DNA of 64,000 nucleotides from Acetobacter sicerae (lineage in GTDB: Bacteria > Pseudomonadota > Alphaproteobacteria > Acetobacterales > Acetobacteraceae): contig NZ_JAAABN010000013.1 in assembly GCF_011516765.1 (NCBI RefSeq), positions 1 to 64,000 of the forward strand. The letters run 5' to 3'. A program made the translations under genes and the position numbers. Below, one piece after another: positions 45,950 through 56,420 of the stretch (its first letter is position 1; every line of letters starts with the position of its first letter). Below the pieces are notes generated by a model. That model did no database searches, was not told where the DNA came from, and was given only the letters and a program-made list of their open reading frames with translations.

Positions 45950-48388
45950 ATGACCAATGCCCCGGACACTTCGCAGGACACAGTGAAACCGATGACAACA
46001 GCGTTCGCCCTGTCAGTGGAAGGCATGACCTGCGCGGCCTGCGCGGCTCGGCTGGAAAAGGTCCTGAATCGCCTTCCGGGCGTGGCCGCTCACGTCAGTT
46101 TCGCGACGCACAGGGCAGCACTCACGCTCGCTCCAGACCACGCGGCTCTGAAAGATGTGACGGACGCCGTGGCGCGGGCCGGATTCAGCGTCGTTCCTGA
46201 ACACGTGACCCTCGCAATCGAGGGCATGACCTGCGCCTCCTGCAGCGCCCGCCTCACCAGGGTTCTTGAGCGTCAGGAAGGCGTGTCCGCCAACATCAAT
46301 CTGGCGACAGGAAAGGCCGAGATCGACTTCATCCCCGGCGCTGTCTCGGTCAATGATCTGATCGGCACCGTTACAAAAGCCGGATTCAGCGCCACAGTCG
46401 CCGGGACCGACGACACGGCCCGCAAGGCGCGACGTGAGCAGGAAAAACGCCGCCTGCAACTGGAACTGGCTGCTGGCATCCTACTGACCGCGCCACTGCT
46501 GCTGGACATGGTGGGCGGTATGCATCTCATGCTGCCGCGATGGATACAGCTTGTGCTGGCCACGCTGGTCCAGTTCGGCCTCGGTGCAAAATTCTACCGG
46601 GGAGCCTGGGCGGCGCTGCGCGGCGGTGGCGCAAACATGGATGTCCTCGTCGCCCTCGGTACAACGGTCGCGTGGTTCGCAAGCGCCGTCATCACCGTGT
46701 TCGGACTGCCCGAGCAGGTCTGGTTCGAGTCCGGTGCGACCGTTCTGACGCTGGTGACAGCAGGGCGACTGATGGAAGCAGGGGCTCGCAACCGGGCAGC
46801 GGCAGGTGTGGAGCGGCTTGCCCGTCTCCAGCCGGTCACGGCTCATGTCGAAACGCCGCAGGGCGTGCAGGATCGACCGGCGGCTTCTCTCGCTGTTGGC
46901 GATGTATTCGTCATTCGCCCCGGTGAGGCCGTGCCGACAGACGGTGTGATCCTGACCGGTGAATCCAGCCTCGATGAAGCGATGCTGACCGGGGAAAGCA
47001 TGCCGGTCGGACGCGGCCCCGATGATCCGGTGCGGGGCGGCACGATTAACGGCGCCGGGGTGCTGCGAGTCCGGGCCACAGCGGTCGGCGCGGATACGGC
47101 GCTGGCGCGGATCACCCGCATGGTGGATGAGGCCGAGGGCTCGAAAGCGCCGATAGAACGGCTGGTTGATCGGGTCTCCGGAATTTTCGTGCCGGTCATC
47201 CTTGTCATCGCCCTGCTGACGCTGGCAGGCGGCTGGCTCGTCACCGGATCGTTCGACCGCAGCCTGATCAACACCGTGGCCGTGCTGGTGGTGGCCTGCC
47301 CGTGTGCGCTGGGTCTCGCCACACCGACGGCGATCATGGTGGGAGCCGGTCGTGGGGCGGCGGCGGGTCTGCTGTTCCGTTCCGCCGAAGCGCTGGAACA
47401 GACGGGACGTATCGGCGTCCTGCTGATGGACAAGACCGGCACCCTGACGGAAGGACGACCGCAGGTTGCAGGCGTATTTCCGCAAGGTGACGCGACAGAG
47501 ATTTCGCTGCTCGCCCTGGCGGCAGGGCTGGAAGGCGATTCCTCACATCCGTTGGCCAGAGCCGTGCGGGAGACCGCGACTGCACGGCAGATCGCGCCTG
47601 AAGTGATTGAGGGAAACAGGGCCGTCGCCGGACATGGTCTGGAAGGTCTTCATGAAGGCGTTGTCGTCCGACTGGGCTCGGCACGTTTCCTTGAGAAAAC
47701 ACCGTCCGGTGCAGCCGAGGAAGCAATGTTGTCAGGACAAACGCTGATCGGCGTCGAAAGAGATGGCCAGCTTCTGGGCTGGATTGCTGTTGCCGATACC
47801 ATCCGGCCCGACGCGGCTCAGGCTATTGGCCTGCTGAAACGATACGGCATTCTCCCCATCATGGTGACCGGTGACACACAGGCAGCCGCACGCCGGGTCG
47901 CGGAAGCCGTGGGAATTTCCGACATACGGGCCGAGGTGCTCCCCGGCGACAAGGCGGACGCCGTGAAACAGGCACGGGCTGACGCCGCCTCCGGCACGCT
48001 GATCGGTATGGTTGGCGATGGGATCAACGACGCCCCTGCCCTTGCCAGCGCCGATGTGGGCATCGCGATGGGCGGCGGCACTGATGTCGCACTGGAAACG
48101 GCGGATGTCGTACTGATGCGCTCCCGTCTTCTGGCGCTGGTGGATGCCGTCAGTCTCTCGCGGGCGACGTCGCTCAAGATACGTCAGAATCTCTTTTTCG
48201 CCTGTATCTACAATGCGTTGGGCGTTCCCCTCGCCGCCTTCGGTGTCCTGCCTCCCATGCTTTCGGGAGCCGCCATGGCGATGAGTTCCGTTTCTGTCGT
48301 AACCAGCGCGCTGCTTCTGAACCGATGGAAGCCGCTTCCCAACCCTGAATACGGACCACCGGGAATGACGGGTCACGCTCAGGAGTAG
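45950..48388 (+). CDS. copA: Copper-exporting P1B-type ATPase
   Basis: CopA pumps Cu(I) out of the cytoplasm. The 812-aa product has two N-terminal metal-binding domains (GMTCAACAARL near residue 25 and GMTCASCSARL near 92). The transmembrane copper motif CPC is in VVACPCALGLATP, the phosphorylation site in DKTGTLTEG, the TGES loop in MLTGESMPV, the HP motif in SSHPLARA, and the hinge in VGDGINDAPALA. The ATG at 45950 has GAGGA eight bases upstream; the frame is open further. copZ follows 77 bases later. Both copper export and delivery to the periplasm are plausible; export is the default call. Confidence 0.95.
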   Translation: MTNAPDTSQDTVKPMTTAFALSVEGMTCAACAARLEKVLNRLPGVAAHVSFATHRAALTLAPDHAALKDVTDAVARAGFSVVPEHVTLAIEGMTCASCSARLTRVLERQEGVSANINLATGKAEIDFIPGAVSVNDLIGTVTKAGFSATVAGTDDTARKARREQEKRRLQLELAAGILLTAPLLLDMVGGMHLMLPRWIQLVLATLVQFGLGAKFYRGAWAALRGGGANMDVLVALGTTVAWFASAVITVFGLPEQVWFESGATVLTLVTAGRLMEAGARNRAAAGVERLARLQPVTAHVETPQGVQDRPAASLAVGDVFVIRPGEAVPTDGVILTGESSLDEAMLTGESMPVGRGPDDPVRGGTINGAGVLRVRATAVGADTALARITRMVDEAEGSKAPIERLVDRVSGIFVPVILVIALLTLAGGWLVTGSFDRSLINTVAVLVVACPCALGLATPTAIMVGAGRGAAAGLLFRSAEALEQTGRIGVLLMDKTGTLTEGRPQVAGVFPQGDATEISLLALAAGLEGDSSHPLARAVRETATARQIAPEVIEGNRAVAGHGLEGLHEGVVVRLGSARFLEKTPSGAAEEAMLSGQTLIGVERDGQLLGWIAVADTIRPDAAQAIGLLKRYGILPIMVTGDTQAAARRVAEAVGISDIRAEVLPGDKADAVKQARADAASGTLIGMVGDGINDAPALASADVGIAMGGGTDVALETADVVLMRSRLLALVDAVSLSRATSLKIRQNLFFACIYNALGVPLAAFGVLPPMLSGAAMAMSSVSVVTSALLLNRWKPLPNPEYGPPGMTGHAQE

Positions 48389-48464
48389 ACAAGCCCGCCC
48401 TGTCTGTGGATGCTTGCAGAAAGCTGATCGGAAGATCGGACGCCAGTTTTCAGGGAGAACGACC

Positions 48465-48674
48465 ATGGAATCCACAACACTCATGGTGGAAGGCATGACC
48501 TGCGAGGGATGTGTGTCATCCATCAAACATGCGCTGGAAGGTATTCCCGGTGTGAAATCGGCCGTGCCGTCTCTGGAAAAAGGCACTGTGAAGATTGACT
48601 ATGATCCCAAGGAAACGGGGCCACGCAATTTCGCGCCTTCCATCGAAGCCGCAGGGTTCGAAGTGGTCGGCTGA
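48465..48674 (+). CDS. copZ: Copper chaperone, heavy-metal-associated domain
   Basis: This 69-aa ferredoxin-like HMA protein binds Cu(I) through GMTCEGC and hands it to CopA. It has the family's closing AAGFEVVG. AGGGAG lies eight bases before the ATG. It follows copA and is probably cotranscribed. Its binding motif CEGC differs from CAAC and CASC in the CopA domains. Confidence 0.9.
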   Translation: MESTTLMVEGMTCEGCVSSIKHALEGIPGVKSAVPSLEKGTVKIDYDPKETGPRNFAPSIEAAGFEVVG

Positions 48675-48793
48675 TTTCCGGGCGTATCACGCTGCGATAT
48701 CATGCGGGCGTCATGCGGACAGCACGCGGGGGGAATGCCGTCATCCGTCTTCCCCGATGCTGGTAGTCATGGCAGAAGCCGTGAGAGGATGGC

Positions 48794-49162
48794 ATGAACG
48801 CAAGTCCGATCTGCCTGACCAGAATTCGAGACGAACGAGGAATGACTGTGGCGTCTTCAACCAGTTCCAGCCTGCGCAGAAACGTCAGAAAGTGGCTTGT
48901 TCCAGGCGTAATTCTCTGTCTTTCGGGCTGTGCCGCCGAGACCGGGCGGATGTGGAACGACACAGACGTGTCATGCCTTCGCAAGCAGATGGGCAGCGCC
49001 GTCCATCTGTCATTCCCACTGGCTGCGAACACCTGCCAGCGGATGACCAATCATGGCTTCATGTTTGGTGAGGCGACCGCGAAACCCATTCCGCTTGAGC
49101 TGCACAATGCGCCAGATCTGCAGGCGTTGGCGGAAGAATATAACTACAGCTACAAGAAGTAA
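48794..49162 (+). CDS. Small predicted lipoprotein
   Basis: The product is 122 aa with no family I recognise. A hydrophobic segment ends in the lipobox CLSGC (Cys46), after an unusually long polar leader. An ATG at 48842 would give a more normal signal peptide (Cys30), but its GAGGA abuts the ATG, whereas the ATG at 48794 has GAGAGGA at good spacing. The mature part is about 75 residues with two more cysteines (VSCLRKQ, NTCQRM) and a Tyr/Lys-rich end. It is downstream of copZ and convergent with the HNH gene. Confidence 0.65.
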   Translation: MNASPICLTRIRDERGMTVASSTSSSLRRNVRKWLVPGVILCLSGCAAETGRMWNDTDVSCLRKQMGSAVHLSFPLAANTCQRMTNHGFMFGEATAKPIPLELHNAPDLQALAEEYNYSYKK

Positions 49163-49168
49163 GCGGCC

Positions 49169-49729
49169 TCAGCTTTCCAGTTCGACATCCCAATAGAGAT
49201 AGTCGCGCCAGCTATCGTGCAGATAGTTTGGCGGGAAAGCGCGTCCGTTATCCTGTAATTCCCATGAAGACGGCTGTGCAGGCTGCCTGCGGGGAAACAT
49301 GCGGATTTCATGTGGCATCCGCGATCCTTTGAGCAGATTGCAGGAACTGCACGCGGTCACGATATTTTCCCACGTTGTTCGTCCGCCGCGACTGCGGGGG
49401 ATGACATGATCGAATGTCAGGTCATGGGTGGGAAGCTGGTCATGGCAATACTGGCAGGAGAAATTGTCCCGCAGAAAAAGATTGAAGCGGGTAAAGGCCG
49501 GCCTGCGCGCTGTCGGAACATATTCCTTTAGTGCGATGACGCTCGGAAGCCGCATGCTACAGCTTGGAGAATGTACTTCCTCATCATATTCGCTCAGAAC
49601 CGATACACGGTCGAGGCAGACAGCCTTGATCGTGTCCTGCCATGACCAGAGCGAAAGCGGAAAGTAGGAAAGTGGTCTGAAATCTGCGTTCAAAACGAGC
49701 GATGGATAGTGCATACTGCCAGCCGACAA
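49169..49729 (-). CDS. HNH endonuclease domain protein
   Basis: This is a 186-aa HNH nuclease of the group common and usually single-copy in Alphaproteobacteria. It opens LVLNADFRPLSYFPLSLWSWQDTIKAV. The zinc pair is CQYC, the ββα-metal core is LTFDHVIPRSRGGRTTWENIV, and the second zinc pair is CSSC, followed by NLLKGSR. The start is either a TTG at 49729 with GGAAG six bases away, or the ATG at 49714 (MHYPSLVL) where conservation begins. Role unknown; no restriction or toxin partner lies beside it. Confidence 0.9.
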   Translation of the reverse strand: MSAGSMHYPSLVLNADFRPLSYFPLSLWSWQDTIKAVCLDRVSVLSEYDEEVHSPSCSMRLPSVIALKEYVPTARRPAFTRFNLFLRDNFSCQYCHDQLPTHDLTFDHVIPRSRGGRTTWENIVTACSSCNLLKGSRMPHEIRMFPRRQPAQPSSWELQDNGRAFPPNYLHDSWRDYLYWDVELES

Positions 49730-49932
49730 GGCGCGCTTCCTTTTCCCGGAGACGGCTCATGATCCGCTTTTGGCAAACTCGAAACTGCACACCAAAGGGT
49801 CACGCGTCGTCGAGAAGTGTTATTAAAATATAAGCGCAGCTTTTTTCAGACTGCAAGGAAAGTTCGCGCGACAAAACATGAGGTTTCCGTGACAGTCGGT
49901 CGGAACACCCTTTTTCCGTTCAGTGCCGGAGC

Positions 49933-50811
49933 ATGACAACGCCAGCTTTTTGCAAGCAGGACCATTGGGTTACGCGCTTTGCGCCAAGTCCCACCGGCCC
50001 CCTGCACCTCGGTCATATTGCCGCTGCTTTTTTTGCCCGGCGCCATGCGGATCACGGCGGGCAGTTCCTGCTGCGTATCGAAGACATCGATACGGTGCGC
50101 TGTCGCGAGACTTTCATTCAGGAAGCACTGGACGATCTGGCGTGGACCGGACTGCACTGGGAAAAAGAGGTTCTCCGCCAGTCGGAACGCATGCCGCTCT
50201 ATCAGGAAACCCTTGATACCCTCCGGCACAAGGGACTGGTCTATCCCTGCTTCTGCACACGGGCGGATGTAGCGCGGGAAGCGGCGGCGGCATTTTCCGC
50301 TCCCCATCATGCCCCGGACGGCAGCCTGCTTTACCCCGGCACATGCCGTCTGCTGGATGACGCCGAGCGCGCCCGACGGATCGCGGCCGGCACGCCTTAC
50401 GCTTTGCGGCTCGACGTGCAGAAGGCGTTAGACAGGCTGGGCACGCCGTCCCTCTCCTATCATGAACTGGGTCGCGGGCCTGTCACCTGTCATCCCGGCC
50501 TGTTCGGAGATGTGGTGCTGGCGCGGAAAGATATTCCCGCATCCTACCATCTGTGCGTCACACATGATGACGCCGCTCAGGGCGTGACACTCGTAACCCG
50601 AGGGGAAGAACTTCGGGATGTCACGGCCATTCATCGCCTGTTGCAGGAACTGATGAAATGGCCGGAACCCGTTTACGCCTTTCACCCGCTTCTCGTGGAT
50701 TCGACAGGTAAAAAACTGTCCAAACGCGATGGCGCTCTGTCCATCAGGGCCATGCGTGAGAGCGGCATGAGCCCTGAGGAAGTGCGCAAGGCAGCAGGCG
50801 TTACGCTCTGA
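49933..50811 (+). CDS. gluQ: Glutamyl-Q tRNA(Asp) synthetase
   Basis: GluQ-RS attaches glutamate to the queuosine base of tRNA(Asp), a GluRS paralogue without the anticodon-binding domain. The 292-aa product shows the HIGH-like motif PTGPLHLGHIAAA, IEDIDTVRC, a zinc site CFCTR...YPGTC, and the KMSKS equivalent KKLSKRDG near residue 255. The short length with no C-terminal anticodon domain separates it from GltX. No dksA gene accompanies it, unlike in many Gammaproteobacteria. Confidence 0.93.
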   Translation: MTTPAFCKQDHWVTRFAPSPTGPLHLGHIAAAFFARRHADHGGQFLLRIEDIDTVRCRETFIQEALDDLAWTGLHWEKEVLRQSERMPLYQETLDTLRHKGLVYPCFCTRADVAREAAAAFSAPHHAPDGSLLYPGTCRLLDDAERARRIAAGTPYALRLDVQKALDRLGTPSLSYHELGRGPVTCHPGLFGDVVLARKDIPASYHLCVTHDDAAQGVTLVTRGEELRDVTAIHRLLQELMKWPEPVYAFHPLLVDSTGKKLSKRDGALSIRAMRESGMSPEEVRKAAGVTL

Positions 50812-50916
50812 GGGGCCAGGACCTGTTACACAGAAACACTGAAATCGCTCGTAAGGACAGTCATTCTCCGCCGTGTCGTAACCCGACATGATTTAATACG
50901 GAGATTTAAGAGTTAA

Positions 50917-52224
50917 ATGACTTCTTACACGTCACGCTGGACCATTGCAGACGCCCTCAAGGTACACGCGGACGACCCGACTACCACCATGCCCGTGATT
51001 GACCAGAACTTCCCGACAATGGATGAGTCGGTGATGATCTGGGACACAGGCGCACTTCGCAACATTCACGGCCAGACCGTCACATTTAAGGGGTGGCACG
51101 TTATCTGGTCGCTCGCGGTCGACAAGATCGACCTGAACAATGATGACATTTATGACGAATGGCATTCCCGCAACGACCGCGCCTATATCGGTTACTGGTA
51201 TTCCCGTACGGGCAATGGCGCTGACTGGCAGTGGGGCGGCCGCCTCCTGAACACCTCCGCCGATCTCCGTCCGCATGAATGGTCCGGTGGACTGGTCATG
51301 CGCGAAGGCACGGGCAATGTCGTCGACATGTTCTATACATCAGAAGCGGATTCCCCGATCAACCAGTCCGTTCCGTCTGTTTCCACGGGACAGATCTTCG
51401 CTGATGCAAACGGCGTCTGGTTCGGAGGCTTCAAGACCACGACGGAAATGTTCTCGGCTGACGGCATTCACAACGCCAATTCCCAGCAGGACGAATATTT
51501 TGACTTCCGCGACCCGCATCCGTTCGTAAATCCGGCAGATGGCCGCGTCTATTGCCTCTATGAGAGCAATGTCGCCGGTATGCGCGGTGAATTTACAATT
51601 GGCAGCGAAGAACAGGGTGTTCTCCCTCCCGGTTTTGCTGTCGATGCCGGCGCACAGTATGGCGCTGCCTCCATCGGCATCGCGGTGCTGGATGACGGCG
51701 CTTACAAGAGTGGTGATTTTTCCGCCACACGCTGGACACAGCTTGACCCGCTGGTCACGGCTCTGGGTGTGAACGATCAGATGGAACGTCCGCATATCGT
51801 GTTCCGTGACAACCTGACCTATCTGTTCACGATCAGTCATCACAGCACTTACAGCGGTGGTCTGTCCGGCCCGGACGGCGTTTACGGCTTTGTCTCCGAA
51901 GACGGTCTCTTCGGTCCCTACAAGCCGCTGAACTCCTCCGGTCTGGTTCTGGGCAATCCGTCGAGCGCACCTTACGAAACCTATTCCCACTTCGTGGACC
52001 CGGATGGTTACGTGCAGGCGTTCATCGACACACTCCCGGCTCCGGGAGAAGACCCCAACACCCCCTCGACTTTCCGGATTGGCGCGACCCTTTCACCAAC
52101 CGTGAAACTCGAACTCGACGGTGACCGCACCTTCATCTCGGAAGTTCACGGTTATGGTCAGGTCTATGCGCAGGCTGCGTGGCCGGTAGGCAATGCGTGG
52201 GATCATCGTCCGGCAACGGTCTGA
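50917..52224 (+). CDS. Levansucrase, glycoside hydrolase family 68
   Basis: GH68 enzymes split sucrose and transfer fructose to make levan or fructo-oligosaccharides, releasing glucose. The 435-aa product has the nucleophile in IWDTGALRN (Asp43), the transition-state stabiliser in FRDPHPF (Asp199), and the acid/base Glu290 in QMERPHIVF, with FTISHH downstream. It begins directly with polar sequence and no signal peptide, as in Zymomonas levansucrase and unlike LsdA-type enzymes of acetic acid bacteria, so release would need a non-Sec route. AAGAG precedes the ATG. No levanase or sucrose transporter lies beside it; a strong terminator follows. Confidence 0.93.
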   Translation: MTSYTSRWTIADALKVHADDPTTTMPVIDQNFPTMDESVMIWDTGALRNIHGQTVTFKGWHVIWSLAVDKIDLNNDDIYDEWHSRNDRAYIGYWYSRTGNGADWQWGGRLLNTSADLRPHEWSGGLVMREGTGNVVDMFYTSEADSPINQSVPSVSTGQIFADANGVWFGGFKTTTEMFSADGIHNANSQQDEYFDFRDPHPFVNPADGRVYCLYESNVAGMRGEFTIGSEEQGVLPPGFAVDAGAQYGAASIGIAVLDDGAYKSGDFSATRWTQLDPLVTALGVNDQMERPHIVFRDNLTYLFTISHHSTYSGGLSGPDGVYGFVSEDGLFGPYKPLNSSGLVLGNPSSAPYETYSHFVDPDGYVQAFIDTLPAPGEDPNTPSTFRIGATLSPTVKLELDGDRTFISEVHGYGQVYAQAAWPVGNAWDHRPATV

Positions 52225-52290
52225 TCTTCCTGCATCGCTGCAGCGGGTCATGATTCCGTGATCTGACTGTGTTTTTTACAGGAACCGGAG

Positions 52291-52320
52291 ACCGGCGTTG
52301 CCATGCAGCGCCGGTTTTCT
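52291..52320 (+). terminator. Intrinsic terminator of the levansucrase gene
   Basis: ACCGGCG (52291-52297) pairs with CGCCGGT (52309-52315) across an 11-base loop, followed by TTTCT. It lies 67 bases after the stop codon. Confidence 0.8.
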
Positions 52321-52339
52321 GGTGTCTGTTGAATCCTGA

Positions 52340-53692
<1,353 letters not shown>

Positions 53693-53709
53693 AAGGAGAC
53701 AGGCTCGCC

Positions 53710-54930
53710 ATGACTGCTACTGCCTCGGGGCCGACGCTTGCCCATCGTCTTGAAGGACTTCCCGCTCCCGCGACCATCGAAATGGCGCGACGGGCCAGAG
53801 AACTGAGAGCCGAAGGGCACGGGGTTATTTCGCTGGCGCTCGGCGAGCCTGATTTTCCAACGCCTGCCGTTGCTATTGAGGCAGCGCATCAGGCCGCGCT
53901 GGCGGGCAAGACAAAATACCCGCCAGTGGACGGCACGCCGGAACTGAAAGCCGCCGTCGCCCGCAAGTTCAGCCGTGAAAACGGGCTGGACTTCGCCGCC
54001 GACGAACTGATGGTCTCAAACGGCGGCAAACAGGTGATCTTCAACGCCTTCATGGCGACGATCAATCCCGGTGACGAAGTCGTGGTCCCTGCCCCTTACT
54101 GGGTGAGCTATCCCCTGATCGCCAGAATGTTCGGTGGCGTACCGGTCCATCCAGTCTGCGACGAAGCGGATGGTTTCAGTCTGAAGCCTGAGCGTCTCGC
54201 TGCTGTCATGACGCCGCGCACCAAATGGCTGGTGCTAAATTTTCCGAACAACCCAACGGGAGGGCTGTGTTCGGAAGACGACCTGCGCGGGATTGCCGAA
54301 GTCCTGCGCGCTTATCCAGCTGTCTGGATTCTGTCTGACGAGATCTATGAGCATCTCGTCTTCGACAATAATCGTTTCACTTCTTTCGCCGCGATTGCAC
54401 CTGACCTGAAAGACCGCATCGTCACCATGAATGGTGTCGCCAAGGCCTATGCCATGACCGGCTGGCGCGTGGGTTATGCTGGTGGTCCCAAGCGTCTGAT
54501 CGCCGCGATGCGCAGCGTCCAGAGCAACGCAACATCAGGCGTCTGTACGGTCGCGCAGGCGGCCGCGGCGGCGGCGCTGGACAGTGCGCCGGATCTGATC
54601 CGGGACATGGTCGCTACCTATGAACGTCGGCGGAACCTGATGGTCGCCGCCCTGCGCGACATTCCCGGTCTGACCTGCGCCAATCCTGCGGGCGCTTTCT
54701 ATGTCTATCCGGGTATCGCCGGGTGCCTCGGCCGCGTTACTGCCGGAGGACGCAGGCTGGACACCGATACCGATTTCGCCATGGCGTTACTGGAAGAAGC
54801 ACATGTCGCCACTGTGCCGGGCAGCGCCTTCGGGCTGGCGCCGTATCTGCGGTTGTCCTGTGCGACGGCGGATGCTGCACTGAAAGAAGCGTGTAAGCGG
54901 GTAGAAGGGTTTGTTGGGGCGTTGCGCTAG
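53710..54930 (+). CDS. Aspartate aminotransferase (class I), copy 2
   Basis: This 406-aa PLP transaminase is a close paralogue of the gene before it, sharing ISLALGEPDFPTP, the SNGGKQVIFNA and PAPYWVSYP blocks, DEIYEHLVF and the PLP-lysine motif [17 protein letters not shown]. It differs at substrate-pocket flanks (CWVSYP becomes YWVSYP; SPCNPTG becomes FPNNPTG) and in its longer N-terminus, suggesting a changed amino-acid preference, for example aromatic or prephenate. AAGGAGA lies ahead of the ATG. The pair is likely cotranscribed. Confidence 0.93.
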   Translation: MTATASGPTLAHRLEGLPAPATIEMARRARELRAEGHGVISLALGEPDFPTPAVAIEAAHQAALAGKTKYPPVDGTPELKAAVARKFSRENGLDFAADELMVSNGGKQVIFNAFMATINPGDEVVVPAPYWVSYPLIARMFGGVPVHPVCDEADGFSLKPERLAAVMTPRTKWLVLNFPNNPTGGLCSEDDLRGIAEVLRAYPAVWILSDEIYEHLVFDNNRFTSFAAIAPDLKDRIVTMNGVAKAYAMTGWRVGYAGGPKRLIAAMRSVQSNATSGVCTVAQAAAAAALDSAPDLIRDMVATYERRRNLMVAALRDIPGLTCANPAGAFYVYPGIAGCLGRVTAGGRRLDTDTDFAMALLEEAHVATVPGSAFGLAPYLRLSCATADAALKEACKRVEGFVGALR

Positions 54931-55001
54931 GGGCCGGTTTGGGGGGAGAGCGGCATGTCGGCTATCAGAATAAACCATGACAAAGCCTGCCAGCTTCGTG
55001 T

Positions 55002-55814
55002 TCACATTGAAGCCGTTGCTCCACTGCGGCAGCGTTGTGCATAGGCGCTGGGGCTGTATCCAGTGCCTTTTCTAAAAGCCGCAGCAAACGCGCCCAGACT
55101 TTCGTAACCGACTGCGGCGGCGACATCGGTCACACGCTCGCGTCGCGCCAGCCTTTCCTGCGCATTAAGAATACGCAGGCGCTGTCGCCAGACTGAAAAC
55201 TGCATGCCCGTATCGGCGGTAAAATGCCGAATGAACGACCGCAAAGACATTCCTGCCATATCCGCCCACTCCTGCTGCCCTCGTGAATCAGAGGGAGTGA
55301 CGCTCAGGGCTTCTGCGACCCGCTTTAGCCGGGCATCTTCGGGAAAAGGCAGTGAAACAGAATGACGCGGAATGGACAGGAATTCATCCCAGAAGCTTTC
55401 GGCCAGCCTTGTAAAACTGTCCTGCCATGCTTCCTCTTTGGCATTTTGCGACAGACGTTCAACCTGAGCCATCAGTAATCGCGTGCAGTCCGCCAGAAAA
55501 GGCCTGTGTGCAACTGAAGAATACCTCTCAGCAGCAATATACAGACTCCAGCCTGCAATAGCGCCGTGGGAGCGCGCCTCATGAAAAAAGCCGGGAGGCA
55601 GCCAGAGAAGCTGCCCCGGCCCGATCAGCCAATAGGAATTTTGAATCATCACGGCCATAACACCGCTTTTCACAACGAATATCTGCCCCTTTTCGTGAAC
55701 ATGCAGGTCAGTGGTCCGGCGGTTCGTCTGTCTTACGGGACTTCCAGATAGCCAGGGAGCGCCACATGACGGAGCAGGATTTTCTGATAAAAAGGAAAAC
55801 GATTTGGCGTGCAT
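55002..55814 (-). CDS. AraC-family transcriptional regulator
   Basis: The product is 270 aa: an N-terminal cupin-type sensor (about residues 20-110; LHVHEKGQIFVVKSG, LWLPPGFFHEARSHG) and a C-terminal double helix-turn-helix (about 180-265; MAGMSLRSFIRHFTADTGMQFSVWRQRLRI, VTDVAAAVGYESLGAFAAAFRKGTGYSP). It diverges from the small SnoaL-like gene across about 93 bases, which makes that gene its probable target. The ligand is unknown. Confidence 0.92.
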   Translation of the reverse strand: MHAKSFSFLSENPAPSCGAPWLSGSPVRQTNRRTTDLHVHEKGQIFVVKSGVMAVMIQNSYWLIGPGQLLWLPPGFFHEARSHGAIAGWSLYIAAERYSSVAHRPFLADCTRLLMAQVERLSQNAKEEAWQDSFTRLAESFWDEFLSIPRHSVSLPFPEDARLKRVAEALSVTPSDSRGQQEWADMAGMSLRSFIRHFTADTGMQFSVWRQRLRILNAQERLARRERVTDVAAAVGYESLGAFAAAFRKGTGYSPSAYAQRCRSGATASM

Positions 55815-55907
55815 GAGTCGAATTATGGCCTACAGTCGACAGAATGCCAAAAGCATCTCCTTTAAAATCTTCTGGTCCACTCAATCCACAAGATTAAAAG
55901 GTGTCCC

Positions 55908-56303
55908 ATGTCCTCCACACACCACGAGCAGATCATCCGGGAAATGTTCGCCACATTTACGGATTTTGGCTCAACTCCGGATAGGCTGTTTGATTTCATG
56001 ACGTCGGATTATCGGCAATATGTCGATGGACGTGAAATGACGTTGGGCGATTTCCAGGCCCATACACATGCCTTGCGCAACACTCTTAGCGCGTTGGAAA
56101 TAGATATTCAGCATATTGTATGTGAAGGCGATAAAGCAGCCACCGTTCACATGGCGCGTGCAACACGTCGCTCCGGCGAGCAAAGTCTGATCAAGGTCGT
56201 TGCCTTTTATCAGTTCCGAGAAGGACGCATCTGTCTTGTGGATGAACTGACGCACGTTCTGGAAGGAAGTGAAAGCGATCAGGCGCTTGGAGCATTACAA
56301 TGA
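55908..56303 (+). CDS. SnoaL/NTF2-like small protein
   Basis: This 131-aa protein has the α+β cone fold pattern of the SnoaL-like/NTF2 group: an N-terminal helix pair ending in MTSDYRQYVDGREMTLGDF, then HMARATRRSGEQSLIKVVAFYQFREGRICLVDELTHVLEG. Members are isomerases, dehydratases or ligand-binding proteins, so no reaction is assigned. AAAGGTG stands before the ATG. It is divergent from the AraC regulator and convergent with the 2OG oxygenase. Confidence 0.82.
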   Translation: MSSTHHEQIIREMFATFTDFGSTPDRLFDFMTSDYRQYVDGREMTLGDFQAHTHALRNTLSALEIDIQHIVCEGDKAATVHMARATRRSGEQSLIKVVAFYQFREGRICLVDELTHVLEGSESDQALGALQ

Positions 56304-56420
56304 GGGAACCCGGTCAATACGAGTAGATGTTCTCTTTCCGGATATGGAGTGTCAGCTTTCGGAAAACGCAAACGAACCGCTGAACGGCAGACAGGATACG
56401 CCCCGCAGAAAGCTCCTGCG

